From: Nocardia elegans NBRC 108235
GTDB taxonomy: Bacteria; Actinomycetota; Actinomycetes; Mycobacteriales; Mycobacteriaceae
Assembly: GCF_001612845.1 (NCBI RefSeq)
Contig: NZ_BDBF01000001.1
Span: 248,001-312,000, forward strand
Reading direction: 5' to 3'
DNA length: 64,000 nt
Below, one piece after another: positions 1 through 7,280 of the stretch (within the stretch, counting starts at the first letter, position 1; every line of letters begins with the position of its first letter). The notes below the pieces were generated by a model. It did not search any database. It saw nothing but the letters and a program-made list of their open reading frames with translations, and was not told the origin of the DNA. The position numbers and the translations under genes were made by a program.

Positions 1-92
1 TGCGGCCGGGATTCCATCCCTCCCAGCTCGGCCCGATGGATACGGCGTTGCGCTACCTCGCACACTCGCCCGCGGCCAGGGCGGCACAGTGA
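1..92 (+). CDS. C-terminal end of a probable metal-dependent hydrolase (partial)
   Basis: The window opens inside a forward gene; its last 29 codons are readable from base 3 to the TGA at 90-92. The visible end, RPGFHPSQLGPMDTALRYL, resembles the C-terminus of the predicted metal-dependent hydrolase family (PF10118), which often sits beside PDR-type reductases in Nocardia and Mycobacterium. That is a family guess from a short tail. The stop overlaps the start of the next gene (GTGATGA), so the two are probably translationally coupled. The catalytic part lies outside the window and cannot be judged. Confidence 0.55.
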   Translation, partial: RPGFHPSQLGPMDTALRYLAHSPAARAAQ

Positions 93-1135
93 TGACCCGC
101 GCGGCGACCAGCGTGCCCGCCGGGCTGCGGATGCTCGGCGGCGTCATCGACGTCTACAAACACGTGTTCGTCTCGGGACCGGCCGCCACGGTGTTGTCAC
201 GGCCGAACCCGGTGCGGCGCAACGGTTTCGACCTGAATATGGTGGTCGAGTCCGTCCAGCGGGAAGCCGACGACGTGGCCGGCTTGACGCTGCGCGCGCC
301 CGGCGGTGACGATCTGCCGAGCTGGCGTCCCGGCTCACATCTGGACGTCTTCCTGCCGTCCGGCCGGCAGCGGCAGTATTCGCTGTGCGGCGACCCCGCC
401 GACCGGCAGCGCTACCGCATCGCGGTCCGCCGCATCGCGGACGGGGAGGGCGGCTCCCGGGAGATCCACGAGACGCTGCGCGTGGGCGACCCACTGCGAA
501 TTCGCGGTCCGCGCAACGCCTTCCCCTTCCTCGAGGCGCCGTCCTACCTGTTCCTCGCGGGCGGCATCGGGATCACCCCGATCCTGCCGATGTCCATAGC
601 GGCCGGCGCGCGCGGACAGCTGATCTACACCGGCCGCACCCGCTCCGCCATGCCGTTCCTGGCCGAGCTGCCGGCGCACGCGGAGATCCGGCCGGACGAC
701 GAGTGCGGCGTGCCCGTGGTCGCGGACCTGATCGCGCGGGCCGAGCCCGGCGCGGCCGTCTACGTCTGCGGGCCGCCGCCGATGCTCGCGGCCGCCCAGC
801 GCTGCATGTTCGAGCTGAACCCCACCGGCTCCCTGCACACCGAACGGTTCTCGGCTCTGCCCGTCACCGACGGGAAGCCGTTCCGGATCGAACTGGCCCG
901 CTCCCGCCGGACGGTGCGGGTGGAGGCGAACGAGACCGCGCTGAGCGCGATTCGGCGCGTGGCGCCGGACGTGACCTTCTCCTGCCGCCAAGGATTCTGC
1001 GGAACCTGCAAGACCGGCGTGCTCTCCGGCGCCGTGGACCACCGCGACCGCCTGCTGTCCGACGCCGAGCGCGGCGACCGGATGCTGATCTGCGTCTCCC
1101 GCGCGGCGGGCGACGATCTCGTGCTCGACCTCTGA
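92..1135 (+). CDS. PDR/VanB-type oxidoreductase: flavin reductase with C-terminal 2Fe-2S ferredoxin domain
   Basis: A 347-residue protein with the phthalate dioxygenase reductase layout. A flavin-binding beta-barrel (about 45-150, with RQYSLCGDP) is followed by an NAD(P)-binding domain (about 150-255, with GGIGITPILPM and YVCGPPPML). A plant-type 2Fe-2S domain closes it, with Cys298, Cys303, Cys306 and Cys334 in the usual C-x4-C-x2-C...C spacing. It should pass electrons from NAD(P)H through flavin and the cluster to an oxygenase. The partner is unknown: the next gene is a flavin monooxygenase that normally needs no such donor. ATG 92 is used; GTG 89 directly before it is equally possible. 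The start overlaps the upstream stop. Confidence 0.9.
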   Translation: MTRAATSVPAGLRMLGGVIDVYKHVFVSGPAATVLSRPNPVRRNGFDLNMVVESVQREADDVAGLTLRAPGGDDLPSWRPGSHLDVFLPSGRQRQYSLCGDPADRQRYRIAVRRIADGEGGSREIHETLRVGDPLRIRGPRNAFPFLEAPSYLFLAGGIGITPILPMSIAAGARGQLIYTGRTRSAMPFLAELPAHAEIRPDDECGVPVVADLIARAEPGAAVYVCGPPPMLAAAQRCMFELNPTGSLHTERFSALPVTDGKPFRIELARSRRTVRVEANETALSAIRRVAPDVTFSCRQGFCGTCKTGVLSGAVDHRDRLLSDAERGDRMLICVSRAAGDDLVLDL

Positions 1136-1160
1136 GCGCTCGACCTCCGACACCGAGAAG

Positions 1161-1174
1161 GGACAACGTTGTCC
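1161..1174. promoter_or_regulatory. Perfect 14-bp palindrome before the Baeyer-Villiger monooxygenase gene
   Basis: GGACAACGTTGTCC is fully self-complementary. It lies in the 89-base gap between the reductase stop and the monooxygenase start, the only sizeable gap in this operon. It could be an operator for an internal promoter. No adjacent regulator gene is visible in the window, so the binding protein is unknown. Confidence 0.4.
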
Positions 1175-1224
1175 GAACAAGCGCATGCCACGCCGATCGC
1201 GGTACCGCACGGAAGGAACCTGCG

Positions 1225-2688
1225 ATGAACACACCTCGCGAGCACATCGGCATCGCCATCGTCGGCGCCGGATTCGGCGGTATCGGCCTGGCCGTCAAAC
1301 TTCGTGAGGCCGGTTTCCACAATCTGGTGATCCTGGAACGCGCGGACGACCTCGGCGGCACCTGGCAGGCGAACACCTACCCCGGCTGCGCGTGCGACGT
1401 CCCCTCGCACCTGTACAGCTATTCGTTCGCCCCGAACCCCGACTGGTCGCGCACCTACGGCAAGCAGCCCGAGATCCTCGACTATCTCCGCTCGGTGGCG
1501 GAACGGTTCGATGTGGCCCGGCACATCCGCTTCGGCACCGAGGTGCTGGACGCCCGGTGGGACGAGGACGAGTCGGTCTGGCGGATCGAGACCTCCCGTG
1601 GCTCGCTCACGGCCAATTTCCTGCTGTCGGCCGCCGGGGTCTTCGCCGAAGCGAAGTATCCGGCGCTGCCGGGCCTGGAAACGTTCGCCGGCAACGCTTT
1701 TCACTCGCTGCACTGGGATCACGACCATGACCTCACCGGCGAACGGGTCGCGGTGATCGGCACGGGAGCGTCCGCGGTGCAATTCGTGCCCGAAATCCAG
1801 CCGAAAGTCGGCAAGCTGCTGCTCTTCCAGCGCTCCGCGCCGTGGATCGTGCCGCGCATGGACCGCGCCACGCTCGGCGCGGAGCGGCTGGTACTGCGCA
1901 CGCTGCCGATGGCGCAGAAGGCGATTCGCGGCGGCTGGTACGCCACCATCGAGGCGTTCGGCCTGATCTCGCTGGTGGACAAGCGCTTTCGCCATCCCTA
2001 CGAGGCCCTCTCCAAGTGGCACCTGCGGCGGCAGGTGCGCGACCCGGAGCTGCGCGCCAAACTGACCCCGGACTACGTGATCGGCTGCAAACGCGCGATC
2101 TTCTCCGACGCGTACTTCCCGGCGCTGGACCAGGCGAACGTGGAGGTGGTGACCGAGTCCATCGCGGAGGTCCGGCCGCACTCGATCGTGCTACGCGACG
2201 GCTCCGAGCACGAAGTGGACACCATCATCTTCGGCACCGGTTTCAAGCCGATCCCCTCCGTCTTCGAGCGCTACCACGGACGCGACGGGGTGACGATGGC
2301 GCAGCTGTATCACCAGCAGCCGCAAAGCTACCTGGGCATCGCACTGGCCGGATTCCCCAATTTCTTCTGCACCCTGGGCCCGTTCGGGGCGGCGGGCAAC
2401 CAGTCGGCGATCTATATGATCGAATCCCAGATCACCTACATCGTCGACGCTCTGCGCACGATGCGCCGCAAGGGCGCGCGCCGGGTCGAACTGCGACCCC
2501 AGGTCCAGGAGCGCTTCGTCGAGGAGATGCGGGAACGCAGCACCTCGACGGTCTGGCTCACCGGCGGATGCCAGACGTACTACACCACCCCCGACGGCCG
2601 CAACGCGGGCCTGTACCCGAACTGGAGTTTCGAATACCGCCGCCGCACAGCCGGTTTCGACGCCGAGTCCTACGCGGTGAACGCATGA
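1225..2688 (+). CDS. Flavin-containing Baeyer-Villiger-type monooxygenase
   Basis: A 487-residue FAD/NADPH monooxygenase. The FAD Rossmann motif GAGFGG is at 14-19. The Baeyer-Villiger fingerprint F-x-G-x3-H-x3-W-D (FAGNAFHSLHWD) starts near residue 154, and the NADPH motif GTGASA is near 179. The family inserts oxygen next to a ketone to give an ester or lactone. Start ATG 1225 is chosen because the frame open further upstream is antisense-like and overlaps the reductase, while this ATG follows GGAAGGA and gives the usual N-terminus. The SDR and esterase genes that follow could supply the ketone and cleave the ester. The arrangement recalls mymA (Rv3083) of M. tuberculosis. Confidence 0.93.
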   Translation: MNTPREHIGIAIVGAGFGGIGLAVKLREAGFHNLVILERADDLGGTWQANTYPGCACDVPSHLYSYSFAPNPDWSRTYGKQPEILDYLRSVAERFDVARHIRFGTEVLDARWDEDESVWRIETSRGSLTANFLLSAAGVFAEAKYPALPGLETFAGNAFHSLHWDHDHDLTGERVAVIGTGASAVQFVPEIQPKVGKLLLFQRSAPWIVPRMDRATLGAERLVLRTLPMAQKAIRGGWYATIEAFGLISLVDKRFRHPYEALSKWHLRRQVRDPELRAKLTPDYVIGCKRAIFSDAYFPALDQANVEVVTESIAEVRPHSIVLRDGSEHEVDTIIFGTGFKPIPSVFERYHGRDGVTMAQLYHQQPQSYLGIALAGFPNFFCTLGPFGAAGNQSAIYMIESQITYIVDALRTMRRKGARRVELRPQVQERFVEEMRERSTSTVWLTGGCQTYYTTPDGRNAGLYPNWSFEYRRRTAGFDAESYAVNA

Positions 2689-3569
2689 TCGGCCTCGGAA
2701 GACTGCTCGGGCTCGTCGGTCTCGGCGGCGAGCGCTACGACGTGAACGGACGGGTGGTGCTGATCACCGGCGCCGGCCAGGGCATCGGCCGGGAACTGGC
2801 CGCCATCCTGCACCGGCGCGGCGCGCGGATCGCGGTGGTGGACATCGATGCCGCCGCGGCCGAGACCGCCGCGCGTGATCTCGGCTCGCGCGCGCTCGGC
2901 GTGGGGGCCGACGTCGCCGACCGGGAGGGTATGGAGGCCGCCATCGCCTGGGCGATCGACCATTTCGGCCGCCTGGACGTCGTGGTCGCCAACGCGGGGG
3001 TCGTGCCCGAGGCCGCGACCCTGCGGACGATGACCGGGCCGGCGTTCGACCGGGTGATGGCCATCAACCTCACCGGCGTGTACAACACCGTGCATCCCGC
3101 GCTGGACCAGATCGTCGCCAATCGAGGACACGTCGTGGTCGTCTCCTCGTGCGCGGCGTTCGCACCAGGGATGGCCGGATCGCCGTACATGATCAGCAAG
3201 GCCGCCGTCGAGCAGTTGGGCCGCGCCCTGCGGGTAGAACTGGCCGGGTTCGGCGCGAGCGCGGGCGTGTCGTATTTCGGCGTGGTGGAGACCGAGATGA
3301 CGCGCAGCACTCTCGATCGCGATCCCCTCGGCCACGAACTGGACAGCCTGCTGCCGTGGCCGCTCAACGTCCGGATCAGCGCGACCGAGGCGGCCACCGT
3401 GATCGCCGACGGCATCGCCCGCCGCGCACCACGCACCGTCGCACCGCTCGGCTGGGAGCCCTACGCCCTGCTGCGCGGCGCGGTGAACGTCGTGCTCGAC
3501 AGTCGACTGGCCAACGACGCGCGGATGCACGACCTGGTGCGGCGCGTCGAACAGCGGGCCCGGCCATGA
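2685..3569 (+). CDS. Short-chain dehydrogenase/reductase (classical SDR)
   Basis: A 294-residue classical SDR with cofactor motif TGAGQGIG at 28-35, NAG near 106, a catalytic serine in VVVSSCAAF, and YMISK (Tyr168, Lys172). An aspartate after the second strand (VVDID) suggests a preference for NAD. ATG 2685 overlaps the monooxygenase stop (ATGA), so the two are coupled. In this operon it could interconvert a secondary alcohol and the ketone used by the monooxygenase. The substrate is inferred only. The C-terminal extension after residue 220 is longer than in minimal SDRs. Confidence 0.92.
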   Translation: MIGLGRLLGLVGLGGERYDVNGRVVLITGAGQGIGRELAAILHRRGARIAVVDIDAAAAETAARDLGSRALGVGADVADREGMEAAIAWAIDHFGRLDVVVANAGVVPEAATLRTMTGPAFDRVMAINLTGVYNTVHPALDQIVANRGHVVVVSSCAAFAPGMAGSPYMISKAAVEQLGRALRVELAGFGASAGVSYFGVVETEMTRSTLDRDPLGHELDSLLPWPLNVRISATEAATVIADGIARRAPRTVAPLGWEPYALLRGAVNVVLDSRLANDARMHDLVRRVEQRARP

Positions 3570-4612
3570 CCGGCCGGATCGGCGAAAACCGTGCCGAATA
3601 CGAGGAATTCGCCACGGCCGGCCTGTTCCCGGGAGACCACACCGTCACCGCGGCGCCGGCATCGCCTCCCGCCCGGGCACTGCGTCGGATCTCGGCACTG
3701 CTCGGAGTGGGCACCGTCCTCGCCGCCGTCCCGGTCGACCGGCGCACCCTCGCTGCCGCGCGCCTGCTGCTCGAGCACGGTATGCGCGCGGCCGCGCCGG
3801 TGCTCGGCGGGACCGGCATCGACCCGGTGGACGACGGCCCGGTTCCGGGCGAATGGGTGCGCGGACCGCGTGCCACCCGCGACGACGCCGCTGTGCTCTA
3901 CGTACACGGCGGCGGGTTCGTGGCCGGCTCGCCCCGGTCCTACCGCGGCGTCGCCTCGCGGCTATCCACGGCCACCCGGCTGCCGGTCTTCACGCCGGCC
4001 TACCGGCTCGCTCCCGAGTATCCGCATCCGGCCGCGCCACAGGATGTCGCGGCGGCCTACCGATGGCTGCTGACCCAGGGCTACGGTCCGGACCGCATCG
4101 TGCTGGCCGGCGATTCGGCGGGCGGTTATCTGGCCGCGGACTTCGCGATCACGCATGCGGCGCAGAGTAATTCGCGCCCTGCCTGCCTGCTGCTGTTCTC
4201 GCCGATGACCGATCTCTCCCTGGATACCGCCGCGCGCTCCGCTCATCGGGACACCGTGCTGGGCCCGGCCGTCGCCCGCGCGGCCGTCGCGCAGTTCACC
4301 GCGCGACCGCAGCGGCTGCGGCCGGTCGCGGGAACGGCACTGCCGCCGACCCTGATTCACGTCGGCGGGGACGAGTTCTTCACCGCCGACGCCGTCGCCC
4401 TCGCCACGGCGCTGCGGGCCGCCGGCGCACACTGCTCGCTGCACACCTGGCCCGGGCAACTGCACGTGTTCCACGCGCTACCTGCCGTCGTGCCCGAATC
4501 CCGATCCGCCTACCGCGCCGCGGCCCGCTTCGTCGCCGCCCATCTCGATCCCGCCGGGGAGACAGCGGCGGCGACCGCCGCACCGGGCCGATCGGCGCGG
4601 TCAGTAGGCTGA
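3566..4612 (+). CDS. Alpha/beta hydrolase of the hormone-sensitive lipase family (LipR-like esterase)
   Basis: A 348-residue esterase. The oxyanion-hole motif HGGG is at 114-117 and the nucleophile elbow GDSAGG at 182-187 (Ser184). The rest of the triad is probably the Asp of GGDEFF and the His of QLHVFHA, near 268 and 300. This is the class IV (HSL) layout. The start overlaps the SDR stop (ATGA). In context it may hydrolyse esters made by the Baeyer-Villiger enzyme. M. tuberculosis lipR (Rv3084) has the same position next to mymA and an SDR gene. No signal peptide is evident, so the enzyme is probably cytosolic. Confidence 0.92.
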   Translation: MTGRIGENRAEYEEFATAGLFPGDHTVTAAPASPPARALRRISALLGVGTVLAAVPVDRRTLAAARLLLEHGMRAAAPVLGGTGIDPVDDGPVPGEWVRGPRATRDDAAVLYVHGGGFVAGSPRSYRGVASRLSTATRLPVFTPAYRLAPEYPHPAAPQDVAAAYRWLLTQGYGPDRIVLAGDSAGGYLAADFAITHAAQSNSRPACLLLFSPMTDLSLDTAARSAHRDTVLGPAVARAAVAQFTARPQRLRPVAGTALPPTLIHVGGDEFFTADAVALATALRAAGAHCSLHTWPGQLHVFHALPAVVPESRSAYRAAARFVAAHLDPAGETAAATAAPGRSARSVG

Positions 4613-4642
4613 CTACTCCACATCACCTCCGGGAAAGAGACC

Positions 4643-4954
4643 ATGTCGCAGTTCGAGAACGTCAGCGTGGCCACGAAGGCCAATGTGTACTTCGACGGCA
4701 AATGCGTGAGCCACGACATCACGCTGCCCGACGGCACCAGGAAGTCGGTCGGCGTGATCCTGCCGTCGACATTGACCTTCGCCACCGGCGCTCCGGAGAT
4801 CATGGAACTGGTGGAGGGCGAGTGCGCCGTGACACTGCCCGGCGCGACCGAGCCGACGACCTACCGCGGCGGCGAATCGTTCTCCGTGCCCGGCGACAGC
4901 TCGTTCGACATCGAGGTGCGGGAAACCCTGCACTACGTCTGCCACTTCGGCTGA
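4643..4954 (+). CDS. ppnP: Pyrimidine/purine nucleoside phosphorylase (PpnP, former DUF1255)
   Basis: A 103-residue single-domain cupin that covers the whole PpnP/YaiE family, with the typical N-terminus ([18 protein letters not shown]) and [16 protein letters not shown] near the C-terminus. The Escherichia coli member phosphorolyses many nucleosides. It starts 30 bases after the esterase gene, and GGGAAAGAG lies before the ATG. It may be read from the upstream operon, although its nucleoside role has no obvious link to ketone degradation. Confidence 0.93.
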   Translation: MSQFENVSVATKANVYFDGKCVSHDITLPDGTRKSVGVILPSTLTFATGAPEIMELVEGECAVTLPGATEPTTYRGGESFSVPGDSSFDIEVRETLHYVCHFG

Positions 4955-5053
4955 CCAGCCGATAACACGGGGCCGCCGATGCTCCCCGCCACCCCGATGA
5001 CCTTGTCCATTTCCCGCCGGATCGCCGCCGTTCACGACGGTAAGGTCCGGGCC

Positions 5054-5698
5054 ATGACACCGGACAACAGGACCGTGGTTCAGGCTGCCTGGCGAGCCTT
5101 CGCCGGCCATGACGCCGAGCAGATCGCAGCATTCTTCACTCCGGACGCCGAATGGCTGGCGCCGGCCGGCAATGCCACCGCGGTCGCCTTGGACGCTCCC
5201 AGCCACATGATCGGACGCGAGGCCATCACGGAGTTCATCGCGAACGGTTTTCCCCGCCTGTTCTTCGCCGATGTCGCGCTGGATTTTCACGGCTTCTACG
5301 CCGAGGGCGACCGGGTGATCGTCGAGGAGACGATGACTGCCACGCTGGCGAACGGGAATCGCTACAGCAACGACTACTGTTTCGTGTTCGAACTGCGCGA
5401 CGGAGTGATTCACCGGGTTCGCGAATACATGGACACCGCGCGCGGGCACCGTGACGTCTTCGGTGAACCGGCGGTCACCGGCTGGCAGTTTCGGTCACTT
5501 TCGCGATCGTCGACGCCGACAAGCGCCAGGGCGCACCTCGGTGATGATCAAGGCCGGGTGTCGAGCAAAGGGCGGATGAGCTTCGCGCCCTTGATGTCGA
5601 GCCAGTCCCGGAAGGTCATCAATCCCGGGTGCAGTGCGCGCAGTTCGTCGACGTCGACGTCGGGGATGCTGCCGTCGCCGCTGTTGAGCAATTCGTAG
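5054..5698 (+). CDS. SnoaL-like/NTF2-fold protein with an abnormal C-terminal extension
   Basis: Residues 1 to about 140 match the ketosteroid-isomerase-like SnoaL/NTF2 fold (TVVQAAWRAFAGHDAEQIAA at the start, VIHRVREYMDTARGHRDVFG at the end). Family members usually have 125-145 residues. Here the frame stays open for 214. The last 70 or so are Ser/Arg-rich, low in complexity, and read antisense to the 3' end of the convergent NmrA gene, with a 151-base overlap. A lost stop or a small frameshift at the true end is likely. Start ATG 5054 gives the normal family N-terminus. The exact function is unknown. Confidence 0.75.
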   Translation: MTPDNRTVVQAAWRAFAGHDAEQIAAFFTPDAEWLAPAGNATAVALDAPSHMIGREAITEFIANGFPRLFFADVALDFHGFYAEGDRVIVEETMTATLANGNRYSNDYCFVFELRDGVIHRVREYMDTARGHRDVFGEPAVTGWQFRSLSRSSTPTSARAHLGDDQGRVSSKGRMSFAPLMSSQSRKVINPGCSARSSSTSTSGMLPSPLLSNS

Positions 5699-6423
5699 CC
5701 GCGGGCGAATCGTTCGTTGATGCGGCGCAGTTCCTCGATCGGGCGCTGGATGTACGGGACCGGCCGCCCGAGGGCGGCGCCGACCTGGGCGGCGACCTCC
5801 GGCGGCGTGAGCACGTCGCCGACGAGTTCCAGTGTCCGGTCGCGATAGTCGTCCGGATTCCGCAGGGCGAGTGCGGTGAACGCGCCGATATCGTCGAGCG
5901 CGATGAATTGCTGACGCACGTGCGCGGCGGCGGCGGTGCGCAGCGCGCCGTCGCTTATCCCGACCGTCTCGGACTGCGTGATCAGATTCTCCATGAAGGA
6001 ACTCGGCCGCAGCACCGTGGCCGAGACACCCGACGCGGCTATGTACTGCTCGATCTCCCATTTGGTCGGCTGGCCGCCTCGATCGGCACCCAGGCCCGAG
6101 CTGTAAACCAGGTGCGCCACACCATATTTCACCGCCGCGTCGGTGACGGCCTTACCGGCCTTCACCTCGTCCTGCTCCGGGGCCAGCGGCCCGGGATGCA
6201 CGCTGTAGACGCCGTAGGCGCCGTCGACGCAGCGGTCGATCGTGGCGGGATCCTCCAGCGAGCCCGCTATCACCTGCGCGCCCGCCCGCGCCAAGCTTCG
6301 CGCTCTGTCGCAGTCGGGGCGGCGAGTCAACACCCGCACCTGCCATCCGTCGGCAAGGAGACGATCGGCGACCGCCCCGCCTTGCTGCCCGGTCGCGCCG
6401 ATGACGAAAACAACCTGCTCCAT
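5548..6423 (-). CDS. NmrA-family NAD(P)-binding protein
   Basis: A 291-residue atypical SDR of the NmrA/HSCARG type. The N-terminal dinucleotide motif is IGATGQQGG and an Arg pair (TRRP) follows the second strand, suggesting NADP. A typical YxxxK pair is not evident, as expected for NmrA-like proteins that sense redox state or act as quinone or nitro reductases. It is divergent from the TetR gene at 6554, and two palindromes lie between them, so this TetR protein probably represses it. The substrate is unknown. Confidence 0.88.
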   Translation of the reverse strand: MEQVVFVIGATGQQGGAVADRLLADGWQVRVLTRRPDCDRARSLARAGAQVIAGSLEDPATIDRCVDGAYGVYSVHPGPLAPEQDEVKAGKAVTDAAVKYGVAHLVYSSGLGADRGGQPTKWEIEQYIAASGVSATVLRPSSFMENLITQSETVGISDGALRTAAAAHVRQQFIALDDIGAFTALALRNPDDYRDRTLELVGDVLTPPEVAAQVGAALGRPVPYIQRPIEELRRINERFARGYELLNSGDGSIPDVDVDELRALHPGLMTFRDWLDIKGAKLIRPLLDTRP

Positions 6424-6476
6424 GAGCCCTCCGTAGGCGAATCTTCGGGGCTACCGCGCCGCCGAGCCGCAGTAAA

Positions 6477-6492
6477 CGGAGACCGTTCTCCG
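6477..6492. promoter_or_regulatory. Operator-like inverted repeat 1 in the nmrA/tetR divergent promoter
   Basis: CGGAGA (6477-6482) and TCTCCG (6487-6492) are perfect arms around a 4-base spacer. The half-site is the same as in the second repeat 15 bases downstream. The position between divergent genes is typical of a TetR autoregulatory operator. Confidence 0.6.
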
Positions 6493-6506
6493 CTTCTGCT
6501 CACTAT

Positions 6507-6524
6507 ACGGAGAGGACTCTCCGT
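6507..6524. promoter_or_regulatory. Operator-like inverted repeat 2 in the nmrA/tetR divergent promoter
   Basis: ACGGAGAG (6507-6514) and CTCTCCGT (6517-6524) form perfect 8-base arms with a 2-base spacer. The site is 29 bases upstream of the tetR start and shares the CGGAGA half-site with the repeat at 6477. It is the strongest candidate binding site for the adjacent TetR protein. Confidence 0.65.
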
Positions 6525-6553
6525 TTTGCAATCGTGGCGGCTACGATCGAGCG

Positions 6554-7153
6554 ATGGGTAGGGACGCGGGGCAGGTTGCCAAGCCACTGCGCGCGGACGC
6601 GCGCCGCAACCGGGACCAGGTACTGGCGGTCGCCCGGGAGATGCTCTCGGTGGACGGCTCGTCGGCCTCCTTCGACGAGATCGCGCGCCGAGCGGGCGTC
6701 GGCGTCGGCACCGTGTACCGGCATTTCCCTACGCGTTCCGCACTGTTCGAGGCGGTCGTCGTCGGCCGGGTGGAGGAGTTCACCGAACGAGCACGCCTGC
6801 TCGCCGGCACCGATACCGCGCCGGCGGACGCGTTCTTCGACTACTTCACCCACCTCGTCGGCGAGGTCGCCCTCAACCAAGCGCTGTGCGAAGCGCTGGA
6901 CGACGACGGCGGCACGGCCGTAGCGATCCCCGACCCCCTCCGTCACGACTTCATCCGGTCGTTCGACACCCTGCTCTCCCGGGCGAAAGAGGCAGGGGCC
7001 GTACGCCCCGACATCGATGTCGCCGACGTGCTCGACCTGGTCATCGGCGCGGCGACGGTCGAACGCCGCGCCCGAGCGCGCAACGCGCCGAACCCTCTGA
7101 TCGCCGTCGTGCTCGACGGCCTCCGCGTGCCCGATCACCGAGCGCCTGCGTGA
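6554..7153 (+). CDS. TetR-family transcriptional repressor
   Basis: A 199-residue regulator. The N-terminal helix-turn-helix (about 20-65) contains SFDEIARRAGVGVGTVYRHF, a strong TetR signature, and an all-helical ligand domain follows. It is divergent from the NmrA gene, and two CGGAGA/TCTCCG palindromes lie in the shared promoter. It most likely represses itself and the NmrA gene and is released by a small ligand, possibly an oxidised or electrophilic compound. The ligand is inferred from context only. Confidence 0.92.
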   Translation: MGRDAGQVAKPLRADARRNRDQVLAVAREMLSVDGSSASFDEIARRAGVGVGTVYRHFPTRSALFEAVVVGRVEEFTERARLLAGTDTAPADAFFDYFTHLVGEVALNQALCEALDDDGGTAVAIPDPLRHDFIRSFDTLLSRAKEAGAVRPDIDVADVLDLVIGAATVERRARARNAPNPLIAVVLDGLRVPDHRAPA

Positions 7154-7217
7154 CCGTCACCGGTTGCCGAACCACTGCGCTGGGAATGATGCTGGGCCAC
7201 AACGCATGTCGCGCACA

Positions 7218-7257
7218 CGACCGAGGGCCGCACGATCGCTCGTGCGGCCCTCGGTTG
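7218..7257. terminator. Strong bidirectional hairpin terminator
   Basis: Arms 7220-7235 and 7240-7255 are 16-base perfect complements around the loop TCGC, and flanking bases extend the stem. It lies between the convergent tetR gene (ending 7153) and the P450 gene (ending 7281), so it probably stops transcription from both sides. No long T run follows, as is common in actinobacteria. Confidence 0.8.
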
Positions 7258-7280
7258 TCCCCCAGCCCTTTTCCCCGGGT

